64,000 bases of DNA from Pictodentalium vernedei (GCA_031216915.1 CM062296.1:661355838-661419837); one strand, 5' to 3'. Positions 33,641 through 45,622 are shown, counted from the first letter of the stretch. The notes: generated from the letters alone by a model not told the origin. Translations and numbers: made by a program.

Positions 33641-36382
33641 AAGCGTATTCTTTATCTACGTGTTCTTGTATTGATTAAACTCATCCGGTGTGTGGTTAGC
33701 ATACCAACTTAAGTAAATCGATAGTTAAATTGTGTAACAGGTGTGGTCTGTACGTAAGTTTGAATACTGGGATCAGCTTATATTTTTGGGCCCGTTTCGT
33801 ACTCTACAAACATCGCAAACTGTGCGCAAGTTTCCTTTCCAGATATTCTGCCCGTCGAGGATAAGTTATTGTTAGAGGTGGATGGGTGAATAGTGCTGAT
33901 GTTTAGATTAGGCTGGAGAGGAGGTGTCCTCTCAAATGTATCCGGGTTTCACTTCACTATTAACTGATTTGTTTAGTGTCCGGTGAAAGTTTAGGGTTGT
34001 TATAAATTCGTGGAGTCTAAGGTAATATCTATCCAGAAAATAGAAGCACTGATATACCCGATGAGCGAATTATCATAGTAGTTCGAATGGGTTGGATCAC
34101 AAGATGTGTGATGGTGGGAGAAGAACTTGACTTTGAGTATAAACGTTACTACTTGGGATGAAAAAAAAGGTTTTTCGACAGTTCCACTCGTACTTTCTCT
34201 CGACTTTGAAATTAATGAAAATATAAAGGTCGAAAGTTAACACCTCCTTTACTTCTCATTTCGAAAGTTGAAGTTGCCAGATGAATTAAGACCACTTGGT
34301 TGGAAAATACTCGATTGCGTTGTCTGCAATTCACATTAAATCCGGTCACCAAAACACTAAAGGCTGAAAACATTTATCCCAATATTAGCTGGAATCCCTA
34401 CTGTTCATGTTCACTTTTCAGAAGAATTCACATCCCACAGATTCCTTCAAGTAGTGCACGCAGTAACGAGATCGCTACAACTTATGCTTTTCCAGTTTTC
34501 TTCAGTTTGGCCAGTGGTTTAACCAAAATTTATACGTAAGAGTTGGAACTACAAAGTTAAGTTGGTAAGGCATGCCAAAGAAACATTTTAGGGAGCAAAT
34601 TTTGAAATGTCAGGGAGCAATTTTTCTACCAACACCTCAAACCTTAGTTTGTTCATTAACTCAATATCGAATATCGTTTCTAGTCTATAATGCTATGACA
34701 GTGATCCAGGTGCATAAGAGGTACACTATCAAAAATTAATTGACACCACACCACGCACCTCATAAAAAGAGCCAGCTAGGCTTTCCTGATGGGATTCCAC
34801 GGAATCACTAATTTTAATAACTTCACATTGCACAAAGCAACATAGCAGTAATTGAGACTATATTAGTTTTAGGATGACTGAGGTTAAAGAGCCAAGATTT
34901 GAAGTTTCCTCTGTGTCCGCGAAATTTATCACACGTTTTATGCGTTGTTTCTTTTTCTGGGGAGCACACTGCACCCCCACCTCCATATATGCTCCCTTCT
35001 GTGTGTTTGCGGCGATTACCTGCTAACCACAAGCGTTGGAAATATTTGAACCGAGGAGATGGAAGTAATAACAGTCTTGTCATAAGACAGCGCGTTATTT
35101 TTATGTCCACAATGTCATTTTACAGGGGTTGATCCAAAAGACAAAAATGAGTATAGCACAGGTCACACAGATATAATATCCCAGCACAAGGGTAGGGAGC
35201 CTTGGGTTCCTTAAATCAGAAATTTTCGGAAATTTAATGTGTTTAGAACTATTCTGATGCCCCCTGAGCATGTATTTGGTTGGGTAATATATCCAATCAA
35301 ACATTTGCAAACTCCAATCAAATATGTACCGGGGAGGCATAAAAAAAGGTTGCAACTATACAAATTATTAACCACAAAGTACACGGCTTTTAATCTTTCA
35401 AGGGTATTGCAATTTTCTAGAATTTTAATGACTGTACCATAAGTGAAGATTGCATTCAGTCAGCTTTTCAAATCTTAGCTGATGAAAGGAAAATTAAAAA
35501 AGATGTCTAGGTGGGAAGTCATCTCCAGTAAAATCTGAGATGGCAAAAGAGCCTCTGCATGAAAGTCTTTTCCACTGGAGGGCAAAAAACCATTTAGAAC
35601 CAGGGGAGTTGGAGATACGGTGGAGGCACCCATATATATATCCATTGGTTTTGTGGCATGGTAGAAACACAAATACAAAAAACTATGTTTCAATAAGAGT
35701 AAAATCATCGCCCTCTGATTGGATGAGAGCTGGCACAGTTTCTTGTATGTTTATGGCTCCAGTAGCAAATGTTACCGTCTGACGTCACAACGCGAAATAT
35801 TTGAAATGACGTTGACCGTTTCGTAATGGGAAGCATCGCGATTACAAACTACCGATAGATGGCGCGAGAGTACTACTTGTAAGAAACGCAGATTGATTTT
35901 TGTTTACGCTTTACTAACGCACACACAATAGCGGAAAGCTCAGTATTCAAAATATCGATGAAAGGACTATTCCCTCAATAACGCCTCCCAATTGTTTTGT
36001 CCCATTGTGTGGGAATGTTATAGGTGTTTACATGTTTCCAAAAGAAAACAATTTACACGATAAAAGCTTTGAAAAGAAATGTCTCATGTCGAAGCAATCG
36101 TGAAAACCCTGGATGCCGGCCGGACATGCAAAAAGGGGAACTAGTCCGCAAAGACCACCTTTTACCTTCGGATATTCTCTACTTTACCTCCACTCCGTTT
36201 TTATTACAGACGCGTTTGGTGCAAAACACGTAACATTTTCACAGGGTATTACAAAATTATGTTGCGTGAAAGAAAGGCTAATTACCGGTACCAACGAGTC
36301 CGATATGCCCTCACTCAAGTTACTGAAACACACGTATGGAATTAAGCGATTCACTTGGGCATTCTTCAGTAACACATGCCTT
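33641..36382. other. unrecognised stretch (2.7 kb)
   Basis: No gene or repeat family recognised. It contains the word 'gatagatggcgcg' at 35854-35866, which occurs inverted at 41781-41793. Confidence 0.35.
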
Positions 36383-36634
36383 TTAACCCTTTACCCAACG
36401 TAACGGCCAAAACCGGCCAGCGCTATTCTCAAAAATCGCCAATTAATTTTCATTATTTTTTTCATTTTTTGTCTCAAAAACATAGGTTATGACCCCTCGT
36501 TGGAACGAGCTCGTCGAGCTCGTTCCAACGAGGGGTCATAACCTATGTTTTTGAGACAAAAAATGAAAAAAATTAGTTATTCGAGAATTATTTTTGCAAG
36601 TGCCGTCTGCTTTCTACGTTAGGTAAAGGGTTAA
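36383..36634 (-). mobile_element. palindromic TTAA MITE, subfamily A
   Basis: Perfect TTAA borders. The core inverted repeat is centred near 36513 with at most a few mismatches. It is in reverse orientation relative to the copy at 2007. Confidence 0.95.
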
Positions 36635-36812
36635 CTATGGTGGTTTTCTCATAATTATTTTTGTAGTATAAAAGTATCTGTCTAATAACTCATTTTTAGA
36701 CATATTCTAAATGTGACAAGAGGTGTTTTTGGATCACCAATATTTGTAACACTAACCACTGTTACAGTTACTGAGTTAGCTCTTTTGTCGCAGTTTTATT
36801 TGTTCATGCAAT

Positions 36813-36880
36813 TTGTTTTGTAACAATATATTGGAGAATTCCAGCCAAGGACTGTCCCCCAATAATTTATTACAAAACAA
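36813..36880. repeat. palindrome related to the family C core
   Basis: 'ttgttttgtaacaatatatt' faces 'aataatttattacaaaacaa' across about 26 nt. It resembles the hairpin core at 43680-43737. Confidence 0.6.
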
Positions 36881-37051
36881 GCTTTGTGAAGAAGTGACTG
36901 ATTTATATTATTTTACTTGTCCAACCAATCCTTCTGGGATGAATCGTCCTAAAACCAGTTCGCCCCAGGTTCATCCCAAATAGATTATCCTAAGTGAGAT
37001 GATCCGTACGGTACATTTTGTCCCATGATAAATAACAGAAAGCTTATAAAA

Positions 37052-37362
37052 TATTTATTTATTGGGGTTTATCGACACTTTCGACAGCCAGGGTCCCCTC
37101 GTGTCAGACAGTTTTACGGGTGGAGAAAGCCTGAGTACCCGAGTGAACCACCAAGCAATTGCCAGGCTCCCCAAAAAACTAACTCCACACAGGCAGGGCT
37201 AGCATTAGTTAAAGACAAATGCACCATCGACATGCAGTACGCCTTAGTAGACAATGCCACCTTGCCCCCATGTGGACAATGGGGGTGAAGTGTCTTGCTT
37301 GAGGACACAATGTAATTGCTGCATGTGGGATTCGAACCGAGGACCTCTCGGCTTGCATCAGA
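37052..37362 (-). mobile_element. SINE with tRNA-like B box and 9-bp target duplication
   Basis: Reversed SINE: tail side first, then 'cagttttacgggtggag', 'gcagtacgccttagtag', and the B-box-like 'gattcgaaccgagg' near 37330. 'cttataaaa' flanks it on both sides (37043-37051 and 37363-37371). Confidence 0.88.
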
Positions 37363-37371
37363 CTTATAAAA

Positions 37372-37692
37372 ACAGTAGAAATAAAAAATCACTCTGCACT
37401 AGTATTGCAGGAGTTAAGTTATGGATAATAGAATTCACTACAACACGAACTAAAACATTGCAACAATATTTATGTGTTCAAAAAATGATGCAAAGCGGAA
37501 ATGTTAAACGAGTACAGTTAGGCATGACAATGTCATGTTTTCAAGAAAACAAGAAATCAACAGTATCTAGACAATAAAATTTATTCAATACATGTACCAA
37601 TATAAAAACCACATTCTTTTTTCCAGCATCGTTTTCCCTATATCTTCCATAAATTGATGCGATACTTCTTCTCATCTTAAGTGATAATATTA
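37372..37692. other. unrecognised stretch
   Basis: Nothing recognised. Confidence 0.4.
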
Positions 37693-37831
37693 GTTACCCC
37701 GTGTCTGATCACGTGGTACGGGTTTTTACCTACCCGAAGCCAGCCGTATCCCATTCGGCCGAAGGCCTCATGAGATACGGCTGACTTCGGGTAGGTAAAA
37801 ACCCGTACCACGTTATCAGACACGGGGTAAC
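37693..37831. repeat. 139-bp near-perfect palindrome
   Basis: It runs from 'gttaccccgtgtctgat' to its reverse 'atcagacacggggtaac'. Inside, 'gtacgggtttttacctaccc' faces 'gggtaggtaaaaacccgtac' and the centre is 'cattcggccgaaggcctcatg'-like. Few mismatches. Not related to the TTAA families by sequence. Confidence 0.9.
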
Positions 37832-37994
37832 GAATTTATCCATTGACTTTCCGTTTTAGAAGTGCAATCTATTTCATGTGTGAACACACACACAGCATGA
37901 GATCTTTTATCTTCCATTGTTGAGCCATACAGGTTCCTGTGGAATTTTTGTGCAAAAGAGTTTTGTGAAAATATGCCGATATGACTGGTATAAA

Positions 37995-38130
37995 AAAATT
38001 ATTATTATTTTTTTTTCCTTTTTTGTCTCAAAAACATAGCTTATGAACCTCACATTGGAGGGTACTCGACAAGCTCATTCCCATAAGGGGTCATGAGCTA
38101 TATTTTGGAGATAAAAAATTAAAATATAAT
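37995..38130. mobile_element. decayed TTAA MITE, subfamily A core
   Basis: 'tttttgtctcaaaaacatag' faces 'ctatattttggagataaaaa', with degraded 'cattggagggtactcg' between. Ends lost. Confidence 0.6.
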
Positions 38131-39950
38131 ACATGTACACTGTGAAACTGGAATGACGCGTCTTCTACGGGGTATGGACAATTTGTAGATTTCGGAACGA
38201 GGCTTCCACTGGGTATGGGAAATTTGTCAGTGGCTGGGCGGACGTATCGTGGGTTTCAATGAATATGGTCTCATACCACGTATCTATCAACCAATCAAAT
38301 CAAAAAATTCACTTTAGTCAATAGATAAAAGATAAAACCAGGACAAATAAGTGTAATGAAAAACAATTTAAATATAATCCCCGGGGGATGTTTCCATATA
38401 GGTTTACACTTCTAGCATCTCCCTTCAACAAATTTTTTCTTACCACTATGTTGTTGATATTAATATTTCATTTAATAATGCTCCATCCTATTAAGTATGA
38501 TATAAACGCAACAGTAATATCACTTTGTATTTATTACTGGTGTAACTTGTCATATTTGTTGAGTGAACAGTTCATTCATTCATCCATTCATTCAAGAATT
38601 ATTGAAGAAAGTGCCGAACAAATTGGAGTCGCTAGGGCTACTGGGGATAACACTTTCTTCTATCTGTTGCATGTACATCCTTCGCTCTCTTTTACCATTT
38701 ACCAGAATAGGAATGTATATGTGATTAATTAACATTTCCCTTCTTTTTACTATTAACTCCCAGCCTCTTCACCTCACCCATCTGTGTCCCGTAACTCAAC
38801 CAATGAAAGTATTTAAAATGACAGGCATGTATGGATGAATATTTAAAATAATTTCTAAAAGTAAATCAATTATTTAATTGAAAAAACTAATAATCAAAGC
38901 TCAAAATATTTTTTTTCCGGTATAGGACAAAATGTCCTGCCCCAAGTAGTTGGTACAGGTCTTTTTAATTTGGTGCAGGTCATTTTCAATATATTGCTTT
39001 ACACCTTGTAAAATGACATATGGTGACTACTAAATAAGGAAATGACTTCGCAATGAAATTTAAGTTTATACCGAATTACCAGTGTTTTTTAAACTCAGAT
39101 ACTAAAATTGAGCAGAATATTGCACCGGTCAAAATGTCCTATGGATTTCAAGAGTGTAGGTCAAAGTAAGTTTGGTGCCGGTCATTGTCCTTGTCCCACC
39201 ACTTATTTCAAACCTTGCTGGTAATTTATTTTATGTTGAAATTTATTTAGAATGAAGCTTTAGACATTTGATTTAACAGATATATGCAGTTCAGAGAAAC
39301 CTTAACATGATTGGGGACTGGGTTCTAAGCTTACACCTACTTTGGTTTGTATTACACCCACTTTCAAGTCCTCATACTCTTAACAATGATGGTTGACTTA
39401 GTTGCATATATCTGTAAATGACTGTAATGTATTAACAATGGTACTACATGTAATTACTTTTAAACTACGTTTAAACAATATGTTGCCCCCCCCCCCCCCC
39501 CCACTAGGATGTGTGACCCTCCACTATCCACTCCATCTCCTCTCCCTTCCTAGGTGTTTTTGCCAAATTACCCAACCAACACATAAATAAATACAAATGA
39601 ATTGAATATTTATTGAATTCAGTTGCTGATAGGCTCATTTTGAACACTCCCTGCAGGGATCCACAGAAGTCGGGATATGATGAACATTTCAAACAGACCT
39701 GTCTCCGAGCGGGTAGATTGCAACTGCTGCGCCTTTCCATTCCCTCTTTGTCTCTGGGGTGGGAGTTGGTATCTTGTTGGACTTTTTACCCTATTCCTTA
39801 CTGCAATAATAAATTTGCTTTTTACTAATTTTTCTTTTCTTTATTTATCTTACTGTGTTAAATATTTTTCTTGTCTGTGAAATGGCAGTAAGGGTGGGGC
39901 AGGATACACAGGTTAGATTATCCCCCACCCACTCTGAAAATTCTTCTTTC
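38131..39950. other. unrecognised stretch with a poly-C run
   Basis: A C-run at 39486-39502. The frame 38388-38732 (114 codons) has no domain. Nothing else recognised. Confidence 0.35.
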
Positions 39951-39954
39951 CTAA

Positions 39955-40470
39955 AAATTTCCAATATTTGAGTCTTAAAATTAGATTATATTAGGGATGA
40001 CTCTTCGGAAGCATTGGTTTGTGCCAAATAAAATGTTCTTGTCCTTCAAGTGTCAGGTAGGGGAAAGACACACCGGTGACGTTATCTCCCCACCTCATAA
40101 ACATTGTTTTAAAAAATATTGGACATATGAGTCTTGAGATGGGATTTTATTGTGGAACACCCTCCAGGAAAATTGTTTTTTGTATAAAAATTGATTTTTG
40201 TACAAAAGAAACATTCTTGACCTTGAAGTGTCAGGTGGGGAAGGGGGTTAACATGCACACACATCTTTTTCCTAGGAATATCCGACATAAGTCTTGAAAC
40301 AAGATTAGATTGAGGAAAACCATTCAGAAACATTGGGAAAAAAATATTTCTTGTCCTTGAAGTTCCAGGTGGGGAAGATACACTTGTCATGTTACATATA
40401 TTTGTCACCTCCACTTCCTAAAATGTTGTCTTCAAAAATTTTTAGATGACAGTCATAAAATAGATTATAT
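39955..40470 (+). repeat. diverged tandem repeat, about 3 copies
   Basis: 'ttcttgtccttcaagtgtca' and its variants recur at about 40035, 40214 and 40350, each followed by 'ggtggggaag'-like text. 'gtcttgaaa.a.gattagatt' words precede each. Confidence 0.7.
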
Positions 40471-40589
40471 TTTCAAAAAATACATGTATTTCAAAAATAC
40501 TGATTGCAGGAGAAAAAAATTTGTGAGTTCAATGTTTTTTAAAAAGTCTCATTACATGGAAAGGCAAAAAAGGAATTAGGTGTGTGTCA

Positions 40590-40680
40590 CTGTGTGTGTG
40601 TGTGTGTGGGGGGGGGGGGGATAATCAGGGTGTGGGAAGTTAAATTAGTTAATCTGGGGTGGGGGGGGGGGGGGGTAGGG
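40590..40680. repeat. (TG)n followed by two poly-G runs
   Basis: A short TG run then G-runs at 40609-40620 and 40661-40674. Confidence 0.9.
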
Positions 40681-40934
40681 GTATAAATTGTTATACCGGT
40701 GCTTCATTAATGGAAATTTGTCTTTGAGTTCCACGTTCTGCGATGAAGTCCAATGCCTGTATGAATAAAAATGCCTATGTGTGGAATTCAATCAATGCTC
40801 AATGGCCATACTGTACATAAAACAGTGTTCATCTTATACCGATTGATTGTGATTTGTTTTGTACATTGTAAATACATACATGTATAACTAACACAATGTC
40901 TCCAATTTTAAGAACATATCGGTCCAATTTTAAG

Positions 40935-41260
40935 CACACTGAGGAAAAGCTTGCAGCTAAATTTATTCATCAAACGGAAGAGATTCAACATTTCTACACT
41001 TACCATGCATTCTTCTTTTATTATGGGTACTTTGGTGTATAGCATGACTCATTTCTACATAAAATGACAAAATACTGTGGGACTGAAGCACCGTCTGATT
41101 TCCAATAACAATTCGTGTCAGATATGCTCTTAACACGGTAAAGGAAATCTAAGAGCTAAGTTTGTATTTCAAACGTAATGTTTTGAACACATCTTCAATT
41201 AACTTGCATTTTTGTTTTAAATACAGGCACTTGTGGTGTGTAACATGAATATTTCTAATT
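40935..41260 (+). repeat. diverged direct duplication, about 195-bp period
   Basis: 'gaggaaaagcttgcagctaa' with later 'ggtgtatagcatgactcatt' (40942-41055) is matched by 'aaaggaaatctaagagctaa' and 'ggtgtgtaacatgaatattt' (41140-41255). Confidence 0.55.
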
Positions 41261-41430
41261 AATCGGATGACGACTGAGAACAAATATCTCAATGACTGGG
41301 CGAAATTAGGTTACACTTCACCAAACAATGTCCAAAAAACCCCCAAAAACAAGACACTCGCCTGGTTATCAAATCTGTCTTTCAGCCGGTTATAATGGCC
41401 CCACTGTTATCAAGTTCAATTTTCAGACGT

Positions 41431-41644
41431 TTAACCCTTTACCTAACGTAACGGCCAAAACCGGCCAGCGCTATTCTCAAAAATCGCCAATTAATTTTCA
41501 TTATTTTTTTCATTTTTTGTCTCAAAAACATAGGTTATGAAGGGGTCATAACCTATGTTTTCGAGACAAAAAATGAAAAACTTTAGCTATTCAAGAATTA
41601 TTTTTGCAAGTGTTGTCTGCTTTTCAAGTTAGGCAAAGGGTTAA
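41431..41644 (-). mobile_element. TTAA MITE, subfamily A, with centre of palindrome deleted
   Basis: Both TTAA ends and outer arms are well kept. At the centre 'ataggttatga' joins directly to 'aggggtcataacctat', so about 38 nt at the tip of the hairpin are gone. Confidence 0.93.
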
Positions 41645-41983
41645 CGGTGTAATTCCCATGATTCGACATATTCATCGAAACATATTTCAGCTTTTGCGAT
41701 AACAACCGTGGGTATATTTTCATGAACAAAAATAACTTCCTCTTGTCAAATCGAAAGTATTGTTTAATCGACAGAACACGCGCGCCATCTATCGACAGCC
41801 AACGTGGCACGCCTCATTGCTTCATCAACGGAGTGACCAGCAAGCTGCTTCATTTTTCTTGATTTTCCACACGTGCAGCAGACGGTATTCCTGATAAAGT
41901 GTTGCTTAAATTACAAACCTATTTACGGTTTGATCTAAGATGGAATGAGTTTATCTGATTTATTGATTATTTATTCACTGCTG

Positions 41984-42097
41984 TCGTGGGGTACACGAGA
42001 GGTTTATTTACTAAACTTGTGATCGTTAAAAGTTGCTTTCAACAAGGCAACTTTTAACGATTATATGTTCAGTAACTAAGCCTCTCGTATTTCACGA
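41984..42097. repeat. imperfect palindrome near the tetraspanin TM3 exon
   Basis: The inner hairpin 'atcgttaaaagttgc' faces 'gcaacttttaacgat'. The outer words 'cgagaggtttatttac' and 'gtaactaagcctctcg' extend it. Confidence 0.8.
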
Positions 42098-42141
42098 TGT
42101 AGGTTTTGGACTGTGGGTAGGATCGCATTGGAACATACACG

Positions 42142-42277
42142 TTATTGTGATAAATTGACGGTAATATGGTTTGAGGTTTGCGGCTCGAAGCGTATGTTCA
42201 ATCTCGACGCGTCTCGTTTGGACATAAGCCCCGAGCCGCAAACCTCAGACCATGTTACCGTCAATTCATCACAATAA
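42142..42277. repeat. palindrome with 46-nt arms
   Basis: Arms 42142-42187 and 42232-42277 ('tgaggtttgcggctcg' facing 'cgagccgcaaacctca') with three or four mismatches and a loop of about 44 nt that is itself partly symmetric ('cgacgcgtctcg'). Confidence 0.9.
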
Positions 42278-42665
42278 TTCATAATGTTTGGAACTGACAC
42301 TACACGGCCCTCTACACAGGGAAAAGTATACACTTTTGACTTCTTATTCACCAGATTTCCCCACCAGGCAGAAACATTGTTTCGGCCTAGCGTGGAAATT
42401 TGTTGAATATGGAGCCAAAAATTGGCACTTTCCTGGACTTAAAAGGCCGTAGGAGAGAAATCAAACGGTAATCTTCGGTCGCATATTAAGAATTGAGAAA
42501 CTGTGCCACCCCCTCCCCCATGATTGAGGCGTGTTACAGCCCTACTTCCACACCCCTTCCCCATACACGGCCTGGGCAGCAACGGCCGTGAACAACAGAA
42601 TTAAAATAGGAAAACCATCTGGAGAACTTTCAATAGAAGCATATTTACAACTTTAAAAGACGTAC

Positions 42666-42740
42666 CTTATTACGTATGGCATACACAACTATTCCACCCA
42701 CAAGTAATCCAACAAACATCACCAACAATAACACAAAGAA
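42666..42740 (-). CDS. tetraspanin exon: third transmembrane segment (75 bp)
   Basis: Exactly 75 bp, phase 0, with acceptor 'tctctttttcag' above 42740 and donor 'gtacgt' below 42666. It encodes FFVLLLVMFVGLLVGGIVVY plus AIRNK: one hydrophobic helix and a short charged end, just as tetraspanin TM3. A 75-bp exon for this part is widely conserved in animal tetraspanin genes. Joined in frame to the preceding exon it gives CMLVA-FFVLLLVMF, and to the next NK-LSDITRDV, both expected junctions. Long palindromes stand about 390 bp and 150 bp to either side. No defect seen. Confidence 0.9.
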
Positions 42741-42893
42741 CTGAAAAAGAGAATATTTGAAATAGTTACCTTCTGACAAATCAAATGTCAGTATTATGAG
42801 GAGTTCTAGATAAGATATTGGTATAAAGGGTGCCACGCCTCGGCCTGTTAGCCCTGCGTCTTTTACCTCGCCGAATGTGTAGGATAATATATA

Positions 42894-43002
42894 GACAATA
42901 GTTCACGGCTTGGAGTAACGTACGATGTTTATTCTCGAGTGGGATGCGGAAGGTTATTTTCACGAGGCGCCCGTACGTTACTCCAAGCAGTGAACTATTG
43001 TG
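42894..43002. repeat. palindrome with about 31-nt arms
   Basis: 'gacaatagttcac' and 'ttggagtaacgtacg' face 'cgtacgttactccaa' and 'gtgaactattgt' across about 47 nt. It lies in the intron just upstream of the TM3 exon. Confidence 0.88.
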
Positions 43003-43514
43003 TTTATTATATTTCCCTGATAATATCTGCAACACAAATACCCCTCTTGCGTCCCAAGGTCGCTCAATTTGTTTTGACGGTTAGAAAAATCGGCGCATGA
43101 ACACAAAAACATGAATGAATGAACTGACAATATGACGTCATCAGAAAGGAATGCAATGACTCTCGTTTTCAAATGGAAATTCAAGTGACGGGAGATATGA
43201 ACTTATGAAGGAAATCAACACATTTTAAAGAAATAATTCAATCAATCACCATGAATGAGTAGTCATGTTCAACTTCTTATAACTTGTGTGGATGTATACA
43301 TAGTCATTATTCGCTGTCAGTTGGAATATCAAGAAGAATATTTGTTGAAGTGGATTGGGTGTTATCGCTGGATTTCGAAGCGGGACAAATTCAATGGCAA
43401 AAGTTGTCCGTCATGACTGGGAGTGGAATATCGCCGTGGGAGTTGAATAACACTTCCGAGGTCGTGGGAGTAGGATATGGTTTTTATTTACAAAGGAAAA
43501 AGCTGTAGAAATAT
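43003..43514. other. unrecognised stretch
   Basis: Nothing recognised. The plus frame 43284-43508 has no domain. Confidence 0.4.
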
Positions 43515-43921
43515 AATAATAATATAATCCTGCTGTCAAGACTTCTTAACTGGTTGCTTGCTAGAAGCCACTATCGGGGCTTTCAAAAAATGAGGATACC
43601 AGAGCAAAAGCCAACACTTTCCATGCTTATATTTCATATTCAGTCAAACACAAAACATATTTTGTTAATATAAATTTGTCTTATTACAAATTATTGGAGA
43701 GTGCCTGTGGGCACTCTCCAATAATTTGTAATAAAACAAGTGTTGAATAACAAATTCAGACCACCAAAAATAATCTGCCCTCAACCACATAATCACTAAT
43801 ATGAAAAATATATTGTTCTTCGTACTTTCCGACGTTTGACGTCGCATTTTGAAAAACGTTGAAGAAACTGAATTCCCAGTGACGTTTGAACGTCAGGATA
43901 ATCAAAGTTTCAAAGGGTTAA
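43515..43921 (-). mobile_element. TTAA MITE, family C2, truncated copy
   Basis: An inverted match to 51946-52350 over about 400 bp. The end at 43918-43921 is TTAA with 'ttaaccctttgaaactttg' when reversed. The hairpin 'ttattacaaattattggaga' faces its reverse round 'gtgcctgtgggc' (about 43680-43737). The other end, present in the copy at 52524, is missing. Confidence 0.88.
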
Positions 43922-44164
43922 ACCCCCCCACCCCTCCCCCCCCTCATTGAATGTATCGGCTTGCAGAGTCTTCCAAAGTTAGTATGAAATTGTGAAATTA
44001 AAAATTCTACCTTTTTGATAGATGTATATTTATTTGTACATGTTTGAAAATATGTACATTGCCTCATTGTATAACCGAACATAAATGTTTTCATACATGT
44101 ATTTCTATATTAACCGTAGAGATTTAAATTTTGTTTTGGCTGTCAGAATTTGTTCAGATGTCTG

Positions 44165-44340
44165 TGCTTGGTTACAATTTATGGGATAGAGCCTGCACAA
44201 GGCAAACACATGCAGATGAAATAAATTCATTTAAAAATAATGCGAACAACATACACCCGCAGCATATAAAACCTTTAAGTTGTGGTACCTGCATTTATCA
44301 ATGAAACACCAATATGGGCTTCCAGCACTCAACCTGTTAA
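44165..44340 (-). mobile_element. family C MITE fragment
   Basis: Reversed, it reads 'ttaacaggttgagtgctgga', then 'ggtaccacaact', 'gtttgccttgtgcaggctct' and 'cccataaattgtaacc', matching 4122-4290. Half of the hairpin is lost. Its TTAA (44337-44340) is also the border of the next element. Confidence 0.75.
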
Positions 44341-44615
44341 ACCTTTACCTAACGAATCGACCGCATCATCCCACGTAATTTTCAAATTTAGCAGTTGAAA
44401 AAAAAAAATTTCAAACGTTTTATCAAAACCATAGTATGTGACCCCCCCCCCCCCCACCCCCACATTGGAACGAGCTCATCGAGCTCGTTCCAATGTGGTG
44501 GGGGGGGGGGGGGGTCACATGATATGGTTTTGTTGAAATGTTTTGAAATTTTTTAAAACGAATCAAGAATTAAAAATAATAAATTTGATATCCTGTGTTT
44601 TGGGTGAAGGGTTAA
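44337..44615 (-). mobile_element. palindromic TTAA MITE, subfamily B
   Basis: TTAA borders. The core 'cattggaacgagctc' is symmetric about 44480, with poly-C (44443-44455) and poly-G (44501-44514) runs placed symmetrically in the two arms. Confidence 0.92.
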
Positions 44616-44859
44616 CATACAAAAAAATAAAAAGTGAAAATAAAAGCCTCTCCCCCGCTCACTAGTTTGAAAAATGAAGTGCTCGAGAACCAAATGTATT
44701 TTTTTTTATTTCACCTAAGCATCAATTTTTTATTTCATTTTTATTAAATATCATTTTTTGTTCAACATCTTGCCTGGTGACAAGCACCTGCGATTACAGA
44801 ATGGGTGCCAACCTTTTACAAACAATAGCGTTTTTATGAATGTTATGGTTATTGAACAG

Positions 44860-44940
44860 AATCGTCGTAGCTCAGTGGGTAGAGCATTGAACTGTAACCC
44901 TTTTACTGCCACGCCCACCTTAGCCATATATGGAGGACCT
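44860..44940 (+). mobile_element. tRNA-like SINE head joined to a family D MITE end
   Basis: 'cgtcgtagctcagtgggtag' followed by 'agcattgaactg' looks like a tRNA 5' half with A box. It then runs straight into 'taacccttttactgccacgc', the right end of the family D element (15450-15698). Confidence 0.55.
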
Positions 44941-44941
44941 C

Positions 44942-44944
44942 TAT

Positions 44945-44987
<43 letters not shown>

Positions 44988-45232
44988 TTGGTGTTTAAGG
45001 TCACATATTTCTGCACAATGGCTAACCATGACCGTGACAGTTTTACGGGTGGGGGAAGCCGGAGGACCCGGAGAGAACCACGGAGCAACGGCGAGCAACT
45101 ATCAGCTCCCCAACATACCAACTCCACACAAGCAGGGTTAGCATTGGTTGAAGACAGGTGCACCATCGACGTGTAGTACGCCTTAGTACACAGCGTCACC
45201 GTGCCCCCACATAGGCAATGGGGGTGGAACAT
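44942..45232 (-). mobile_element. SINE with (TTTA)n tail
   Basis: The reversed tail (TTTA)12 at 44942-44989 is followed by 'ggtgtttaaggtcacatatt', 'cagttttacgggtggggg', 'gtagtacgccttagtaca' and 'cccacataggcaatggggg', the standard SINE order. Confidence 0.9.
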
Positions 45233-45371
45233 CTCTTTTTAATATCTCTCAAACGCTGCGACTTCAGAAAAGACCCCGATAATATTGCAAATGGAATGGC
45301 CGGGATTCGAGTCCTTGGCGGGAGGGTTTCGTTCTGCCCCACCAGGGCGGTAAAAGCCACCATATCTGGAA

Positions 45372-45622
45372 TTAACCCTTTACCTAACACGAAAAGCAGA
45401 CGACACTTGCAAATAAAATTCTTGAAGCACTATTTTTTTTATTTGTTGCGACAAGAACATAGCTTATGACCCCCTCATTAGAACGAGCTCGTTGAGCTCG
45501 TTCCAATGAGGGGTCATAAACTATGTTTTTGTGACAAAAAATGAAAAAGTAATAAAAATTGAATAGTGAATGTTATGAAAAGCGCTGGCCGGTTTTGGCC
45601 GTAACGGCGGGTAAAGGGTTAA
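45372..45622 (+). mobile_element. palindromic TTAA MITE, subfamily A
   Basis: Both TTAA borders. The core is centred near 45492 with mismatches near the arm tips. Confidence 0.9.

Noticed and set aside
44860-44895. Possible tRNA gene
   Set aside because: Only the 5' half is present, running into a MITE end. It is a SINE head, and no full cloverleaf can be formed.
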